60,950 nt of DNA, from IMG/VR virus record IMGVR_UViG_3300017991_002817, positions 1 through 60,950 of that record; one strand, 5' to 3'. Below the pieces are notes generated by a model that was not told the DNA's origin, ran no database searches, and saw only the letters and a program-made list of their open reading frames with translations. Origin of the DNA: a virus. How positions within the stretch are numbered: the stretch's first letter is position 1; each line of letters starts with the position of its first letter. Both the position numbers and the translations under genes were made by a program. Of the stretch, positions 41,720 to 48,536 are shown piece by piece.

Positions 41720-41999
41720 TTATTGTACCATTTCGATTTTGAAATGTGTCCAGAGATCTCCAACCCTGCCAACAATTCTGAAGTCCAACTTATGCCCATT
41801 AGTCCCACAAGGAATATGTTTGCCGGAAGTCTCCTAGTTCTTTTCCGCTGATGGTTTCAGATTTTGCGTATATTCTATCTTCTTTCCTTCCTCCCCTAAA
41901 GAAGGTCTCATGAAGGTTTTGGCATTGGATTCCTCAATCTAGTACCAGTTTCTTTTCTAGTTCCCCGATCAAATGTTTTGTCTGTTCATTTGTTAGCAT
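41720..41999 (-). pseudogene. Broken small gene: one frameshift and one in-frame TAG
   Basis: A good AGGAG site precedes an ATG at 41999, giving MLTNEQTKHLIGELEKKLVLD and then TGA. Skipping one base near 41938 opens a frame reading IEESNAKTFMRPSLGEEG, KKIEYTQNLKPSAEKN, a TAG at 41834-41836, then ETSGKHIPCGTNGHKLDF, RIVGRVGDLWTHFKIEMVQ and TAA at 41720. The pieces join into one plausible protein of about 95 residues. Other genes here end in TAG, so this TAG is not a recoded sense codon. No family recognised. Confidence 0.5.
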
Positions 42000-42013
42000 T
42001 GTAGTCTCCTATT

Positions 42014-42127
42014 CTACCACAATGCAATGTTGACCGCCACAAACAAGGCCCACCATTGCGGATGGTAAAAATCCCAAATTGGTAGGGTATCAAATATTTC
42101 AACTATTTTGGTTTTGAACTTGCGCAT
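42014..42127 (-). CDS. Tiny membrane protein
   Basis: 37 aa, starting three bases after the stop of the 70-aa gene upstream, so probably coupled to it. Sequence has IVEIFDTLPIWDFYHPQ and then a hydrophobic WWALFVAVNIALW end. No strong ribosome site. Not recognised. Confidence 0.45.
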   Translation of the reverse strand: MRKFKTKIVEIFDTLPIWDFYHPQWWALFVAVNIALW

Positions 42128-42130
42128 ATC

Positions 42131-42343
42131 TCACTTTATTATTTCATGCCACCAAAGAAAGAAGTAAATTTCATCCCATATCCATTCCAAAAATGCCCAG
42201 ACAAATCCTAGTATAAGAAGGAAAAGGGCAAAGAATACTGGAATAAGAACAGAAGACCATTCCCAATTTATGACATGAAGAACTTTTAGGGTTGGGAGGA
42301 AGCCCAGAATGGTTATTGCCCTAACTATTTTTAATAGAATCAT
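42131..42343 (-). CDS. Small membrane protein
   Basis: 70 aa; GGAGAAAGTAAG before the ATG. Two hydrophobic segments: IVRAITILGFLPTL and VLIPVFFALFLLILGFVWAFLEWIW, ending FFLWWHEIIK. Tryptophan-rich, one or two membrane passes. Could be involved in lysis or superinfection exclusion; nothing in the sequence decides. Confidence 0.55.
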   Translation of the reverse strand: MILLKIVRAITILGFLPTLKVLHVINWEWSSVLIPVFFALFLLILGFVWAFLEWIWDEIYFFLWWHEIIK

Positions 42344-42344
42344 C

Positions 42345-42641
42345 TTACTTTCTCCACAAAGGATGACGTTCGAGATCTAATTGTTTCATAATATCTTCCC
42401 AGGTTCCGTCATTACATCCGGCCCAGGATCGAGAATTAAAACTATCCGGTTTCTGTCCTTCCGGATATGTATAATACCAGAAATCAGATGACACGGATTT
42501 TAGAATATACCGTCCGCAAAAGGTTTCTATGACGGCTATCTTTCCAGATTGGAGAGCCTCGTTTACAGCCACCATCTCGAGTTGAATTGCCTCAGAAATG
42601 GCTCGTAATCTCTCTTTTCCTTCTTTGGTACTTTGTCTCAT
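42345..42641 (-). CDS. Hypothetical protein
   Basis: 98 aa; GGAGTAGAAA before the ATG. Helical N-terminus (ERLRAISEAIQLEMVAVNEAL) and a C-terminal part with FCGRYILKSVSSDFWYYTYPEG and SWAGCNDGTWEDIMKQL. No family recognised. Second gene of the minus-strand operon that starts at the promoter at 42759. Confidence 0.55.
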   Translation of the reverse strand: MRQSTKEGKERLRAISEAIQLEMVAVNEALQSGKIAVIETFCGRYILKSVSSDFWYYTYPEGQKPDSFNSRSWAGCNDGTWEDIMKQLDLERHPLWRK

Positions 42642-42644
42642 TTT

Positions 42645-42722
42645 CTACTCCATTGCCACATATTGATACTCATCCGGTTGGATCTTGGATGGGCAGTGTT
42701 TATCTGTTCTTTTGGTTGTCAT
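42645..42722 (-). CDS. 25-residue peptide with strong ribosome site
   Basis: AGGAAGGAAAAAG sits directly before an ATG at 42722; the peptide reads MTTKRTDKHCPSKIQPDEYQ and ends YVAME. It is the first reading frame after the minus-strand promoter and stops four bases before the next ATG. Either a true micropeptide, a leader, or the shortened N-terminus of a lost gene. Confidence 0.4.
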   Translation of the reverse strand: MTTKRTDKHCPSKIQPDEYQYVAME

Positions 42723-42758
42723 CTTTTTCCTTCCTAATTTAACTCTTCTTACATTTAA

Positions 42759-42786
42759 ATTATAACCCATTTTAAAGGAAAAACAA
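42759..42786 (-). promoter_or_regulatory. Promoter candidate, TTGTTT-N16-TATAAT
   Basis: Minus strand: TTGTTT at 42781-42786, 16-base spacer, TATAAT at 42759-42764, continuing as TATAATTTAAATGTAAGAAGAG. The downstream part matches the motif at 41351 in 19 of 20 positions. It lies 37 bases before the first gene of the minus-strand block. Confidence 0.6.
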
Positions 42787-42987
42787 ACAAAAAATCAAGA
42801 AAAATTAAATTTTTTCTGTATCCAATAATATCCCTGTTTTTGGATCAAAAATAAGGGTAAACTATTTGAAACCCTGCCAATATAATGGATAGGTTGATCA
42901 CCTCTTAAAATCGAGCCTGGAGAGGATCCAGGTAAACTGGCTGTATGATATATTTGGGTCCAGTCCCAAAATTTTCTAATTTTCCCC

Positions 42988-43015
42988 TTGGCTTTCTTGA
43001 AATATGCGTTATAAT
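42988..43015 (+). promoter_or_regulatory. Promoter candidate, TTGGCT-N16-TATAAT
   Basis: TTGGCT at 42988-42993, 16-base spacer, TATAAT at 43010-43015, extended as GTTATAATTTATATGTA. Same spacing and same downstream AT-rich string as the two minus-strand motifs. Gives a leader of about 95 bases before the ATG at 43119. Confidence 0.6.
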
Positions 43016-43118
43016 TTATATGTACAGAAATGGAACAATTTTGGAGATCAAGAAAGATGACGGAAAGTCAGATGCAGTTGATCGCAAATTATATCCTAAA
43101 AGGAAAGAGAGGACTAGA

Positions 43119-43328
43119 ATGACAAAATTAACTAAACCAGTTACGATTGATAAAAGACAGGAATTTGGTCTAGTTGACGGTTTCGAATATGTAATCTGTG
43201 CTGCGAATGGCCATACTATAGCTACAGTTGATCAGAAGGGTGAATCAGGTAGAAAGATGGCGAGGTACATCGCAGATTCTATCAATGAGAGAATTATGAA
43301 AGAGGTGAAAAATGACGACAGAAATTAA
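43119..43328 (+). CDS. Hypothetical protein
   Basis: 69 aa from the ATG at 43119 (AAGAGAGGACTAGA upstream). The frame is open back to 42945, but that stretch contains the promoter. Sequence has GFEYVICAANGHTIATVDQ and a helical C-terminus (RKMARYIADSINERIMKEV). No family recognised. First gene of the plus-strand block. Confidence 0.55.
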   Translation: MTKLTKPVTIDKRQEFGLVDGFEYVICAANGHTIATVDQKGESGRKMARYIADSINERIMKEVKNDDRN

Positions 43329-43623
43329 GGAAGACAAAAGAAGTTTGCATCGTCCGGGTTGGGATCATTTTGGTGTGGTTCGGGTTCCCGGAGAAAATGA
43401 TTTTGAAATTGGTTCCGAGCTGGAAGGGAAATTTGCCCAGATAAAGACTAATAATGGGATCTATACCAGAGCAAGAATTAGTCGTGTCGGGCGGGAAACC
43501 CTCTCGGTCCATTACGTAAGAAAGGTTACACGGGACAGAAAAACCAAGGAGCTCGTCCCGGAATGGAAATCAGACGTCATCAAGAAAAGGGATGTCCAGA
43601 ACATTCGAATATACCGAGATTAG
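43312..43623 (+). CDS. Hypothetical basic protein
   Basis: 103 aa; GAGGTGAAAA before the ATG, overlapping the previous gene by 17 bases. Beta-rich (HFGVVRVPGEN, GKFAQIKTNNGIYTRARISRVG, LSVHYVRKV), with many basic residues. It reads like a small barrel or SH3-like fold, perhaps nucleic-acid binding. No family recognised. Confidence 0.6.
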   Translation: MTTEIKEDKRSLHRPGWDHFGVVRVPGENDFEIGSELEGKFAQIKTNNGIYTRARISRVGRETLSVHYVRKVTRDRKTKELVPEWKSDVIKKRDVQNIRIYRD

Positions 43624-43632
43624 GAGATTGAT

Positions 43633-43932
43633 ATGTGGCTTATTATTGATGATGAGAGAAATCTGGGTTGCGATGTTATTGCCCGGACTGCCGAGGCGGG
43701 TGCGAAGGTGCTTCATGCCATGTCTGGTTGTTTTGAGTGCCTCTGCATCGATCATGATTTGGGGCCTGGAAAGTCCGGGTACGATGTAATAAGATCGTCT
43801 CTAAATAAGGGTTGTTTACCAAAGCAGGTGCAAATTGTATCTCAGAATCCGGTAGGTGCCCAGAATATTCGGAATCTATTAATGGATTCAGGATATACCT
43901 CTTCGGATAATATTAACTTCTTTCGATCCTAA
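43633..43932 (+). CDS. Cyclic-phosphate-processing receiver-like protein (cREC)
   Basis: 99 aa; AGGAGATTGAT before the ATG. LIIDDERN at 3-10 supplies the acidic pair, CIDHDLGPGKSGYDVI near 38-53 has the D where response regulators are phosphorylated, and IVSQNPVGAQNIRNLL near 68-83 gives the conserved NPVG-N block. This set matches the cREC family of receiver-like domains, proposed to act on cyclic phosphates in RNA repair or conflict systems. There is no DNA-binding output domain. Next to a repair glycosylase-like gene. Confidence 0.65.
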   Translation: MWLIIDDERNLGCDVIARTAEAGAKVLHAMSGCFECLCIDHDLGPGKSGYDVIRSSLNKGCLPKQVQIVSQNPVGAQNIRNLLMDSGYTSSDNINFFRS

Positions 43933-43943
43933 AGGAGAATAAT

Positions 43944-44339
43944 ATGAGAATGTGGTTAGTGAAACCGTCAGTTCTTTGTCAGAAGCATTTAGGGGGAGAA
44001 CATGTCGAGTGCCATATGTTCTTGGGGACGATTCGGAAAAGAAAGAGTGTTCAAGGGTATTTAGACAATGGTCTGTTCGAACCTCTTAAGTTGCAAGAAA
44101 GGCATAATCAGCTTGCCGAGGAGTTAGTCCGAAGAAAGAAGTTAAAGTTCCGAGAAATAGGAAAGCCCTCAGAAAGTATTCTTCATAAATCTGAGTTGGC
44201 TTTGTCTCCAGATGATTGGGAATATCTTCAATACGTGGAAGGACTCCCCCGGAAAAGGATCGTCGAACTGGATTCTTTACTGGAACTGATGAGGAGATGT
44301 CCGGAATGTCGAAAACGAATTTTGTTGAATAAGAATTAA
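43944..44339 (+). CDS. Endonuclease V-like pyrimidine-dimer glycosylase family protein
   Basis: 131 aa; AAAGGAGAATAAT before the ATG. N-terminal WLVKPSVLCQKHLGGEHVECHMFLGTI, then LQERHNQLAEELVRRKK: a conserved LC-HL-GEH-E-HMF-G and RH--L--E--RR pattern. Related phage proteins are usually named pyrimidine dimer DNA glycosylase, and T4 DenV shares the LAD-HL-AEYRELPR-FG spacing. The C-terminus has a CPECRKR pair. If right, it removes UV dimers from phage DNA. The family match is fair; the activity is inferred. Confidence 0.5.
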   Translation: MRMWLVKPSVLCQKHLGGEHVECHMFLGTIRKRKSVQGYLDNGLFEPLKLQERHNQLAEELVRRKKLKFREIGKPSESILHKSELALSPDDWEYLQYVEGLPRKRIVELDSLLELMRRCPECRKRILLNKN

Positions 44340-44638
44340 ACTGGAATGATATAGACGGGCTTTCCTGCTTTTAGGGTCAAATCGATGGTGTGTTTCGTCC
44401 CCTTAGACTGTTGATCCCAGAAAGCAACTATCATATGGGAGTAATCTACGATCTCCTTGTTCCGGATAAGACCTGCTGATTTTCCATGTTTATCCCAGTC
44501 CGGAAGAAATATCTTTGTGGGGATCCTACAGATATGGGCAAACCTCTCTGCAATGCTATCAGGGCCTTTGGCTCCTCCTGAAACTATTTCTACGTTATAC
44601 TTATCAGTTTCATTTGAAATCAACCTCAGTAACTTCAA
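44336..44638 (-). CDS. SLOG-family (DUF2493-like) protein, N-terminus missing
   Basis: About 100 aa. IVSGGAKGPDSIAERFAH and GLIRNKEIVDYSHMIVAFWDQQSKGTKHTIDLTLKAGKPVYI are clear SLOG/YspA landmarks for nucleotide-related ligand binding. The usual first strand with a GSR loop is absent: the frame begins with a TTG inside the dCMP deaminase gene (28-base overlap), with no ribosome site. It may be truncated, start from an unusual codon, or be made by re-initiation. Convergent with the plus-strand gene, stops overlapping. Confidence 0.55.
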   Translation of the reverse strand: MKLLRLISNETDKYNVEIVSGGAKGPDSIAERFAHICRIPTKIFLPDWDKHGKSAGLIRNKEIVDYSHMIVAFWDQQSKGTKHTIDLTLKAGKPVYIIPV

Positions 44639-45068
44639 TACCAGCTTCAGAAAAAAGACCTTTACCCATTTCTATGTCCTTTCCCCATCTTTCTAATTTA
44701 TCAGAAGGGCAGATAGGACCTACTGATCTTTTAATTTTCTTTTCGATAAAATGGATAGCACATTTAGTACAAGGAAGATATGGCCAAGTGTATAGGGTGT
44801 ATCCTCTTATGTCTTCCGTTGTATGAAGAAGGGCGTTCATTTCACAATGGAGGACCAATTTATATTTCAACTCTCGATTGTTATATCTTTCTTCTGTGTC
44901 TTTTATCTTACTAGGAAAACCGTTGTAACCTACGGACACAACTGTATTGTCAGGACGGACTATAACGGCTCCCGTTTGGGTGCTGGGATCCTTTGACCAG
45001 GAGGAAACGAATTTACATAATTCTAAGAAACGTAGATCCCATTTATTTACTTTTGAATCTTTTACCAT
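44610..45068 (-). CDS. dCMP deaminase
   Basis: 152 aa; GGAG eight bases before the ATG. Cytidine-deaminase fold with zinc site H74-C75-E76 (LHCEMNAL) and PCTKC (C100, C103). DPSTQTGAVIVRPD and VGYNGFPS near the start are typical of deoxycytidylate deaminases. Makes dUMP for thymidylate synthesis; T4 uses the same step. It lies after the ribonucleotide reductase gene and with dNMP kinase and MazG genes in one operon. Confidence 0.9.
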   Translation of the reverse strand: MVKDSKVNKWDLRFLELCKFVSSWSKDPSTQTGAVIVRPDNTVVSVGYNGFPSKIKDTEERYNNRELKYKLVLHCEMNALLHTTEDIRGYTLYTWPYLPCTKCAIHFIEKKIKRSVGPICPSDKLERWGKDIEMGKGLFSEAGIEVTEVDFK

Positions 45069-45089
45069 AAGACCAACTCCCAGTATCTT

Positions 45090-46577
45090 TTATAATATAC
45101 ATTGATCTCCATCACATTTCTTTCTCATAACTCCGGCCTTACATCCATCTCTAAATACTGTAACTCCTTTACATCCCATTTTCCAAGCTTTGTAGTAAGT
45201 ATTTCTTACATCTTCAACCGAAGCAGTAGAGGGAAGATTGACAGTTTTTGACACACCTGAGTCCACATGCTCTTGAATTTTTGCTTGTATTTTTAAATGC
45301 CAGTCAGGACTAATTTCATGCGATGTGCGACAATATTTAGACCTGTAAAGGTCCCGAACCTCCTCAATAACACCTACAGTTAAGTGCCTTTCATAACTCC
45401 TTTCAAATATAGGTTCAATGCCTTGACTACAATCGGCCAGTATTGAAAGACTACCCGTAGGTTGTTGACTCCTCTTGTAGAAACTTCCTTTTGCCACCTT
45501 TTCTGTTATTTCCTTGTAAGGAACTGATATTTCATCTAAAAAGTCTAATGTTTCTTTACTATCATATCTAATACCTAGCATAATGAGAGCATCAGCGAGT
45601 CCCATAAAACCTAATCCACAGGGATCTAATTTCTTCATTTGTGCTGTCATTTCAGGAAATGGATACCAACCAGTAGCATTAATATTTTTCAAAGTTCGTA
45701 TTCCGATTTCAACTACTTCTGAAAATCTTTTGAAATTGAAATTTCCAGACTTCGTTACAAACTTTGCTAAGTTGATGGCCCCTAAATTGCAACACGTCCA
45801 GGGTGGTAGTGGAACTTCCCCACATGGATTTGCCGCGTCTATGACTACTTTGGGTTGTAAAGGATTGCCCTTATTTATTCTATCAAAGAAAAGAAGTCCA
45901 GGATCTCCAGAACACCAAGCAGAAAAAACAATTTGATCAAAAAGATCTTTAGCTTTTATTGTTTCCCATACTGCTCCTTTAAATTCCAAGTCAACTCTTT
46001 CATCTGTATCCACTTTCCCCATAAACTCATCATTAACTAATACTGAAATATTAAAATTGGTTAACTTTCCTGTCAATTTACTGATGATAAAAGAGGTGAT
46101 TTCCGGATGATTGTGATTAAGAACACTGAGTAAAGCTCCCCTTCTAAATCCCCCTTGCTTGACGACTTCTGTAAGGTAATCGAAGATACCCAGAAAACTA
46201 ACTATACCACTTGATTCACCTCCTGTTGATAGAGGAGTTCCGCTGGGTCTTAGAGGTGAAATGTTAAACCCTACCCCACCGCCATAATGGAAAATTCTGG
46301 CAGAGTTAGCTAAACATTTCATAATAGAATCGATACTATCCCCGATGGGTAAAACATGACAGGGGTGAAGCAGACTTTTCCTTACTCCAGAATTTCTTAA
46401 TGTAGGAGATGCGGGTAGGAAGATACCTCTTTTCATGATACTTTCTAATTTTTTACCAAATTTGTCATCCCCTAAACTTAAAGCTTCACCTACCCTACTA
46501 AACAATTGATTAGGTGTCTCATCAGGATGGCAGTATCTTTCTTTTAATAAAAATAATGCATTTTTACTTAGTGCCAT
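45090..46577 (-). CDS. nrdJ: Adenosylcobalamin-dependent ribonucleotide reductase (class II)
   Basis: 495 aa; AGGAACCGG before the ATG. Landmarks: SPTLRNSG, HPCHVLPI (C73), GGGVGFNISPLRP, the catalytic NPCGEVPL (C252, E254), CCNLGAINL, QQPTGSLSILADCSQGIEP, and a C-terminal redox pair CDGDQC at 488-493. No ATP cone and no small-subunit gene nearby, which together with the single-chain layout points to NrdJ. Converts ribonucleotides to deoxyribonucleotides with B12 and without oxygen. Host must supply B12. Confidence 0.9.
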   Translation of the reverse strand: MALSKNALFLLKERYCHPDETPNQLFSRVGEALSLGDDKFGKKLESIMKRGIFLPASPTLRNSGVRKSLLHPCHVLPIGDSIDSIMKCLANSARIFHYGGGVGFNISPLRPSGTPLSTGGESSGIVSFLGIFDYLTEVVKQGGFRRGALLSVLNHNHPEITSFIISKLTGKLTNFNISVLVNDEFMGKVDTDERVDLEFKGAVWETIKAKDLFDQIVFSAWCSGDPGLLFFDRINKGNPLQPKVVIDAANPCGEVPLPPWTCCNLGAINLAKFVTKSGNFNFKRFSEVVEIGIRTLKNINATGWYPFPEMTAQMKKLDPCGLGFMGLADALIMLGIRYDSKETLDFLDEISVPYKEITEKVAKGSFYKRSQQPTGSLSILADCSQGIEPIFERSYERHLTVGVIEEVRDLYRSKYCRTSHEISPDWHLKIQAKIQEHVDSGVSKTVNLPSTASVEDVRNTYYKAWKMGCKGVTVFRDGCKAGVMRKKCDGDQCIL

Positions 46578-47046
46578 TCCGGTTCCTCTCTTTGCTGAAG
46601 TTTATAGTTCGCCGGACAAAATTCTGTATTCTACCAAGATCACATTCCCAAATCTCTTTTGTTCCTGGTATCATTAGAGAGGGATACTGTAAGGTTTCTA
46701 ATTTCTTCTTTTCTTCTAAAACTCCTCTAGAAGGTTGCCATAAATGCAGTAAACCACCATGGCAGCGTCTTTCTATAACTACATAATCTAAATCCATAAC
46801 TTGTTTGGGAAGTAATAAATTTAATTGACGAGCAGTTTGAATTGGTATTTCAACTTCTCCTGGACAGTACCATCTTACTTGAGGAAAAGCATTTCTTAAC
46901 CATTGGACATTTCTGACTGCTATTTTACAATTTTCATTTTCGTACTCATAATCCACAGAAAGTTTTTGGTACTCTTCATGGCTTTTGGCATCAACCCCTT
47001 TTTTTCCTGCAATAGGATGGCTGTAGTATATCATTGGTTCTTTCAT
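46564..47046 (-). CDS. Deoxyribosyltransferase-like protein
   Basis: 160 aa. MIYYSHPIAGKKG opens like nucleoside 2-deoxyribosyltransferase / DUF4406-type proteins (IYxSxPI-G), followed by NVQWLRNAFPQVRWYCPGE, VMDLDYVVIERRCHGGLL and PSRGVLEEKKKLE, where these folds place the catalytic D and E. Overlaps the reductase gene by 14 bases and the dNMP kinase by 4. Role in base exchange is a tentative inference; it could equally be a SLOG-type ligand binder. Confidence 0.4.
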   Translation of the reverse strand: MKEPMIYYSHPIAGKKGVDAKSHEEYQKLSVDYEYENENCKIAVRNVQWLRNAFPQVRWYCPGEVEIPIQTARQLNLLLPKQVMDLDYVVIERRCHGGLLHLWQPSRGVLEEKKKLETLQYPSLMIPGTKEIWECDLGRIQNFVRRTINFSKERNRNGTK

Positions 47047-47771
47047 TTCAACATTCTCCCAAGATCGAAGGACATATTGGACACCGCTTCTATTTCAGAT
47101 TGCCATTTAAAGCATTTAATAAATTCCTCGTCGACCCACCTTTTGGTGTCCTCTAAACTCTTTTCCCTATTGTCATAGATGAGATTGAAATACCTTCCTG
47201 GTTCTTTCGAGAAAATAAGTGTATTGAATTCATCTATTTGATGGGATATATTAGGACCTTTTCTGGTAGATTCCAAACTTTTTCCCTCAAATTCATCTAA
47301 GGCCGTTTCACTTTCGTGTTGGTCCTGATCACCAAAAGGAGCACGAAGAAGTCGGATCACGCTTCCTCCCATTTCTTGGATGGACTTAAGCTCATTTGGA
47401 AATCGGACGTCTGGGGTAAAGACTACGGTGGGCTCATTTCTACTAGTGTATGATCCTAAATCAAATATTTTCTTTTTATATGAATTAACCCAACAATCTT
47501 CCCAGGTATGTCGGAACCAATCAGTTCCTATCAATTGAAGAAGTTCTCGGATCGTCTTTCCACAAGGCAAAGTCTTATTTTTGACCTCATCTAAATCCAA
47601 ATCATCTGGACATTTAATTGACCATTCTCGTGGAATAAAGCAATCGATTATTATTTTCTTTAGGGAGTCCGCAAATCGAACTACACTACTTTGTGGAATT
47701 TTTTCTAGTAGATAATCTACAAGGGTAGATTTCCCACCTAGTTTTTTGGCGGAAATTCCGATAATGATCAT
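47043..47771 (-). CDS. Deoxynucleoside monophosphate kinase (T4 gp1-like)
   Basis: 242 aa; GGAGGGGAAAT before the ATG. IIGISAKKLGGKSTLVDYL is the P-loop (variant GKKLGGKST), then RFADSLKKIIID, LLQLIGTDWFRHTWEDCWVN, FTPDVRFPNELKSIQEMGG and DQHESETALDEF. This set is characteristic of phage dNMP kinases that phosphorylate dGMP, dTMP and modified dCMP. Fits the DNA-precursor operon. Confidence 0.8.
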   Translation of the reverse strand: MIIIGISAKKLGGKSTLVDYLLEKIPQSSVVRFADSLKKIIIDCFIPREWSIKCPDDLDLDEVKNKTLPCGKTIRELLQLIGTDWFRHTWEDCWVNSYKKKIFDLGSYTSRNEPTVVFTPDVRFPNELKSIQEMGGSVIRLLRAPFGDQDQHESETALDEFEGKSLESTRKGPNISHQIDEFNTLIFSKEPGRYFNLIYDNREKSLEDTKRWVDEEFIKCFKWQSEIEAVSNMSFDLGRMLK

Positions 47772-48181
47772 ATTTCCCCTCCTCCTTCTTCAATTTCAGA
47801 TTCCATTGCTTTTTGTTCGCCTTCCTTATCTTTATTTATGGCTGATTCTATGGTAAATCCATTGGGACTTCTTGTTCGTAATTTTACCATATTGAGCCTC
47901 ATTAGATCCTCAAAGGAGACGTTTAGGGCGTTCATTCCCATAATAAGATAGTGTAGCTGATCTGCCATCTCATCTAGAAATTTAATTCTAGGAATTTTGA
48001 CTCCATAGAATTTGATCTTCTTCATCAAATCAGAAAGTTCTCCAGATTCTGTGACCATACCGGTTATGGCATGATCTAACCTAAGCCGGATTTCTTCCTC
48101 TTTAGTGCATTCCCTGTTGAGTACGAATCTTCGATACTCCTGAATTTTAGGATCGTTTTCTTGGGGGAAAGTTTCGCTCAT
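47768..48181 (-). CDS. MazG-like nucleotide pyrophosphohydrolase
   Basis: 137 aa from the ATG at 48181 with AGGAGAAACAAA upstream (an ATG at 48196 is possible but has no site). TESGELSDLMKKIKFYG supplies the E-x-x-E pair and FLDEMADQLHYLIMGMNAL the second E-x-x-D helix. LMRLNMVKLRTRSPNGFT follows, typical of phage MazG-like proteins. Cleaves (d)NTPs to monophosphates, or (p)ppGpp in some phages. The last 20 residues are acidic. Confidence 0.75.
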   Translation of the reverse strand: MSETFPQENDPKIQEYRRFVLNRECTKEEEIRLRLDHAITGMVTESGELSDLMKKIKFYGVKIPRIKFLDEMADQLHYLIMGMNALNVSFEDLMRLNMVKLRTRSPNGFTIESAINKDKEGEQKAMESEIEEGGGEI

Positions 48182-48192
48182 TTTGTTTCTCC

Positions 48193-48327
48193 TCATTCTC
48201 TATATAGCTTCGAAAGGGACAGACCGAACAAATTTTTGCCTCTACCTCTTTCGACTTCCTTCATTTTTGGATAATCACGACAAAATTTATTAAACTCTTC
48301 TTCCGTCAGATTAAGTTTCCTTTTCAT
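48193..48327 (-). CDS. Small helical protein
   Basis: 44 aa from the ATG at 48327, overlapping the previous gene by 17 bases. LNLTEEEFNKFCRDYPKM is a clear amphipathic helix. The frame is open to 48453 but starts there lack ribosome sites; ATGs at 48357 and 48351 are alternatives. Function unknown. Confidence 0.45.
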   Translation of the reverse strand: MKRKLNLTEEEFNKFCRDYPKMKEVERGRGKNLFGLSLSKLYRE

Positions 48328-48526
48328 ATGGTTCCGAACCCTTTCCACCATCTCCATCGTTACTAGATTCTCTTTCGGTGTTAGTGTCTTCTTTATTCTT
48401 TTTCTTCCAATCCTCGAGAGCAGATTTTTTCCTCTTCTCCATAACTTCATCACATAGTTCCTTAATAGAGTTCCTAAGTTGTTGGGCCTTCCAATCTATT
48501 GTTCGTTGTTGTTTTTTAGTGGGCAT
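48311..48526 (-). CDS. Small charged protein
   Basis: 71 aa; GAGGTGTTCA before the ATG. A helical N-terminal half (QRTIDWKAQQLRNSIKELCDEVM) and a low-complexity charged tail (KKKNKEDTNTERESSNDGDGG). Function unknown. Lies ten bases after the queuosine-salvage-like gene. Confidence 0.5.
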   Translation of the reverse strand: MPTKKQQRTIDWKAQQLRNSIKELCDEVMEKRKKSALEDWKKKNKEDTNTERESSNDGDGGKGSEPYEKET

Positions 48527-48536
48527 TGAACACCTC

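Larger units (their letters stand above)
42723..43118. other. Divergent intergenic region, 396 bp
   Basis: No gene of its own. It separates the minus-strand block ending at 42722 from the plus-strand block starting at 43119 and holds two back-to-back promoter candidates. It also has a perfect 6-bp hairpin CCTGGA-GAGGA-TCCAGG (42916-42932), a weaker AGGGT/ACCCT hairpin near 42854-42874 and a TATAAT at about 42882 without a good -35. Very AT-rich at 42770-42830. Confidence 0.7.

Noticed and set aside
41834-41836. Amber (TAG) recoding to a sense codon
   Set aside because: Several clear genes end in TAG (for example the gp6-like gene at 13161 and the Kelch adhesin at 16908), and the same small gene also needs a frameshift, so decay is simpler.
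42945-43118. Longer N-terminus for the gene starting at 43119
   Set aside because: The extended frame runs through a strong promoter motif and has no ribosome site; the ATG at 43119 has GAGG at good distance.
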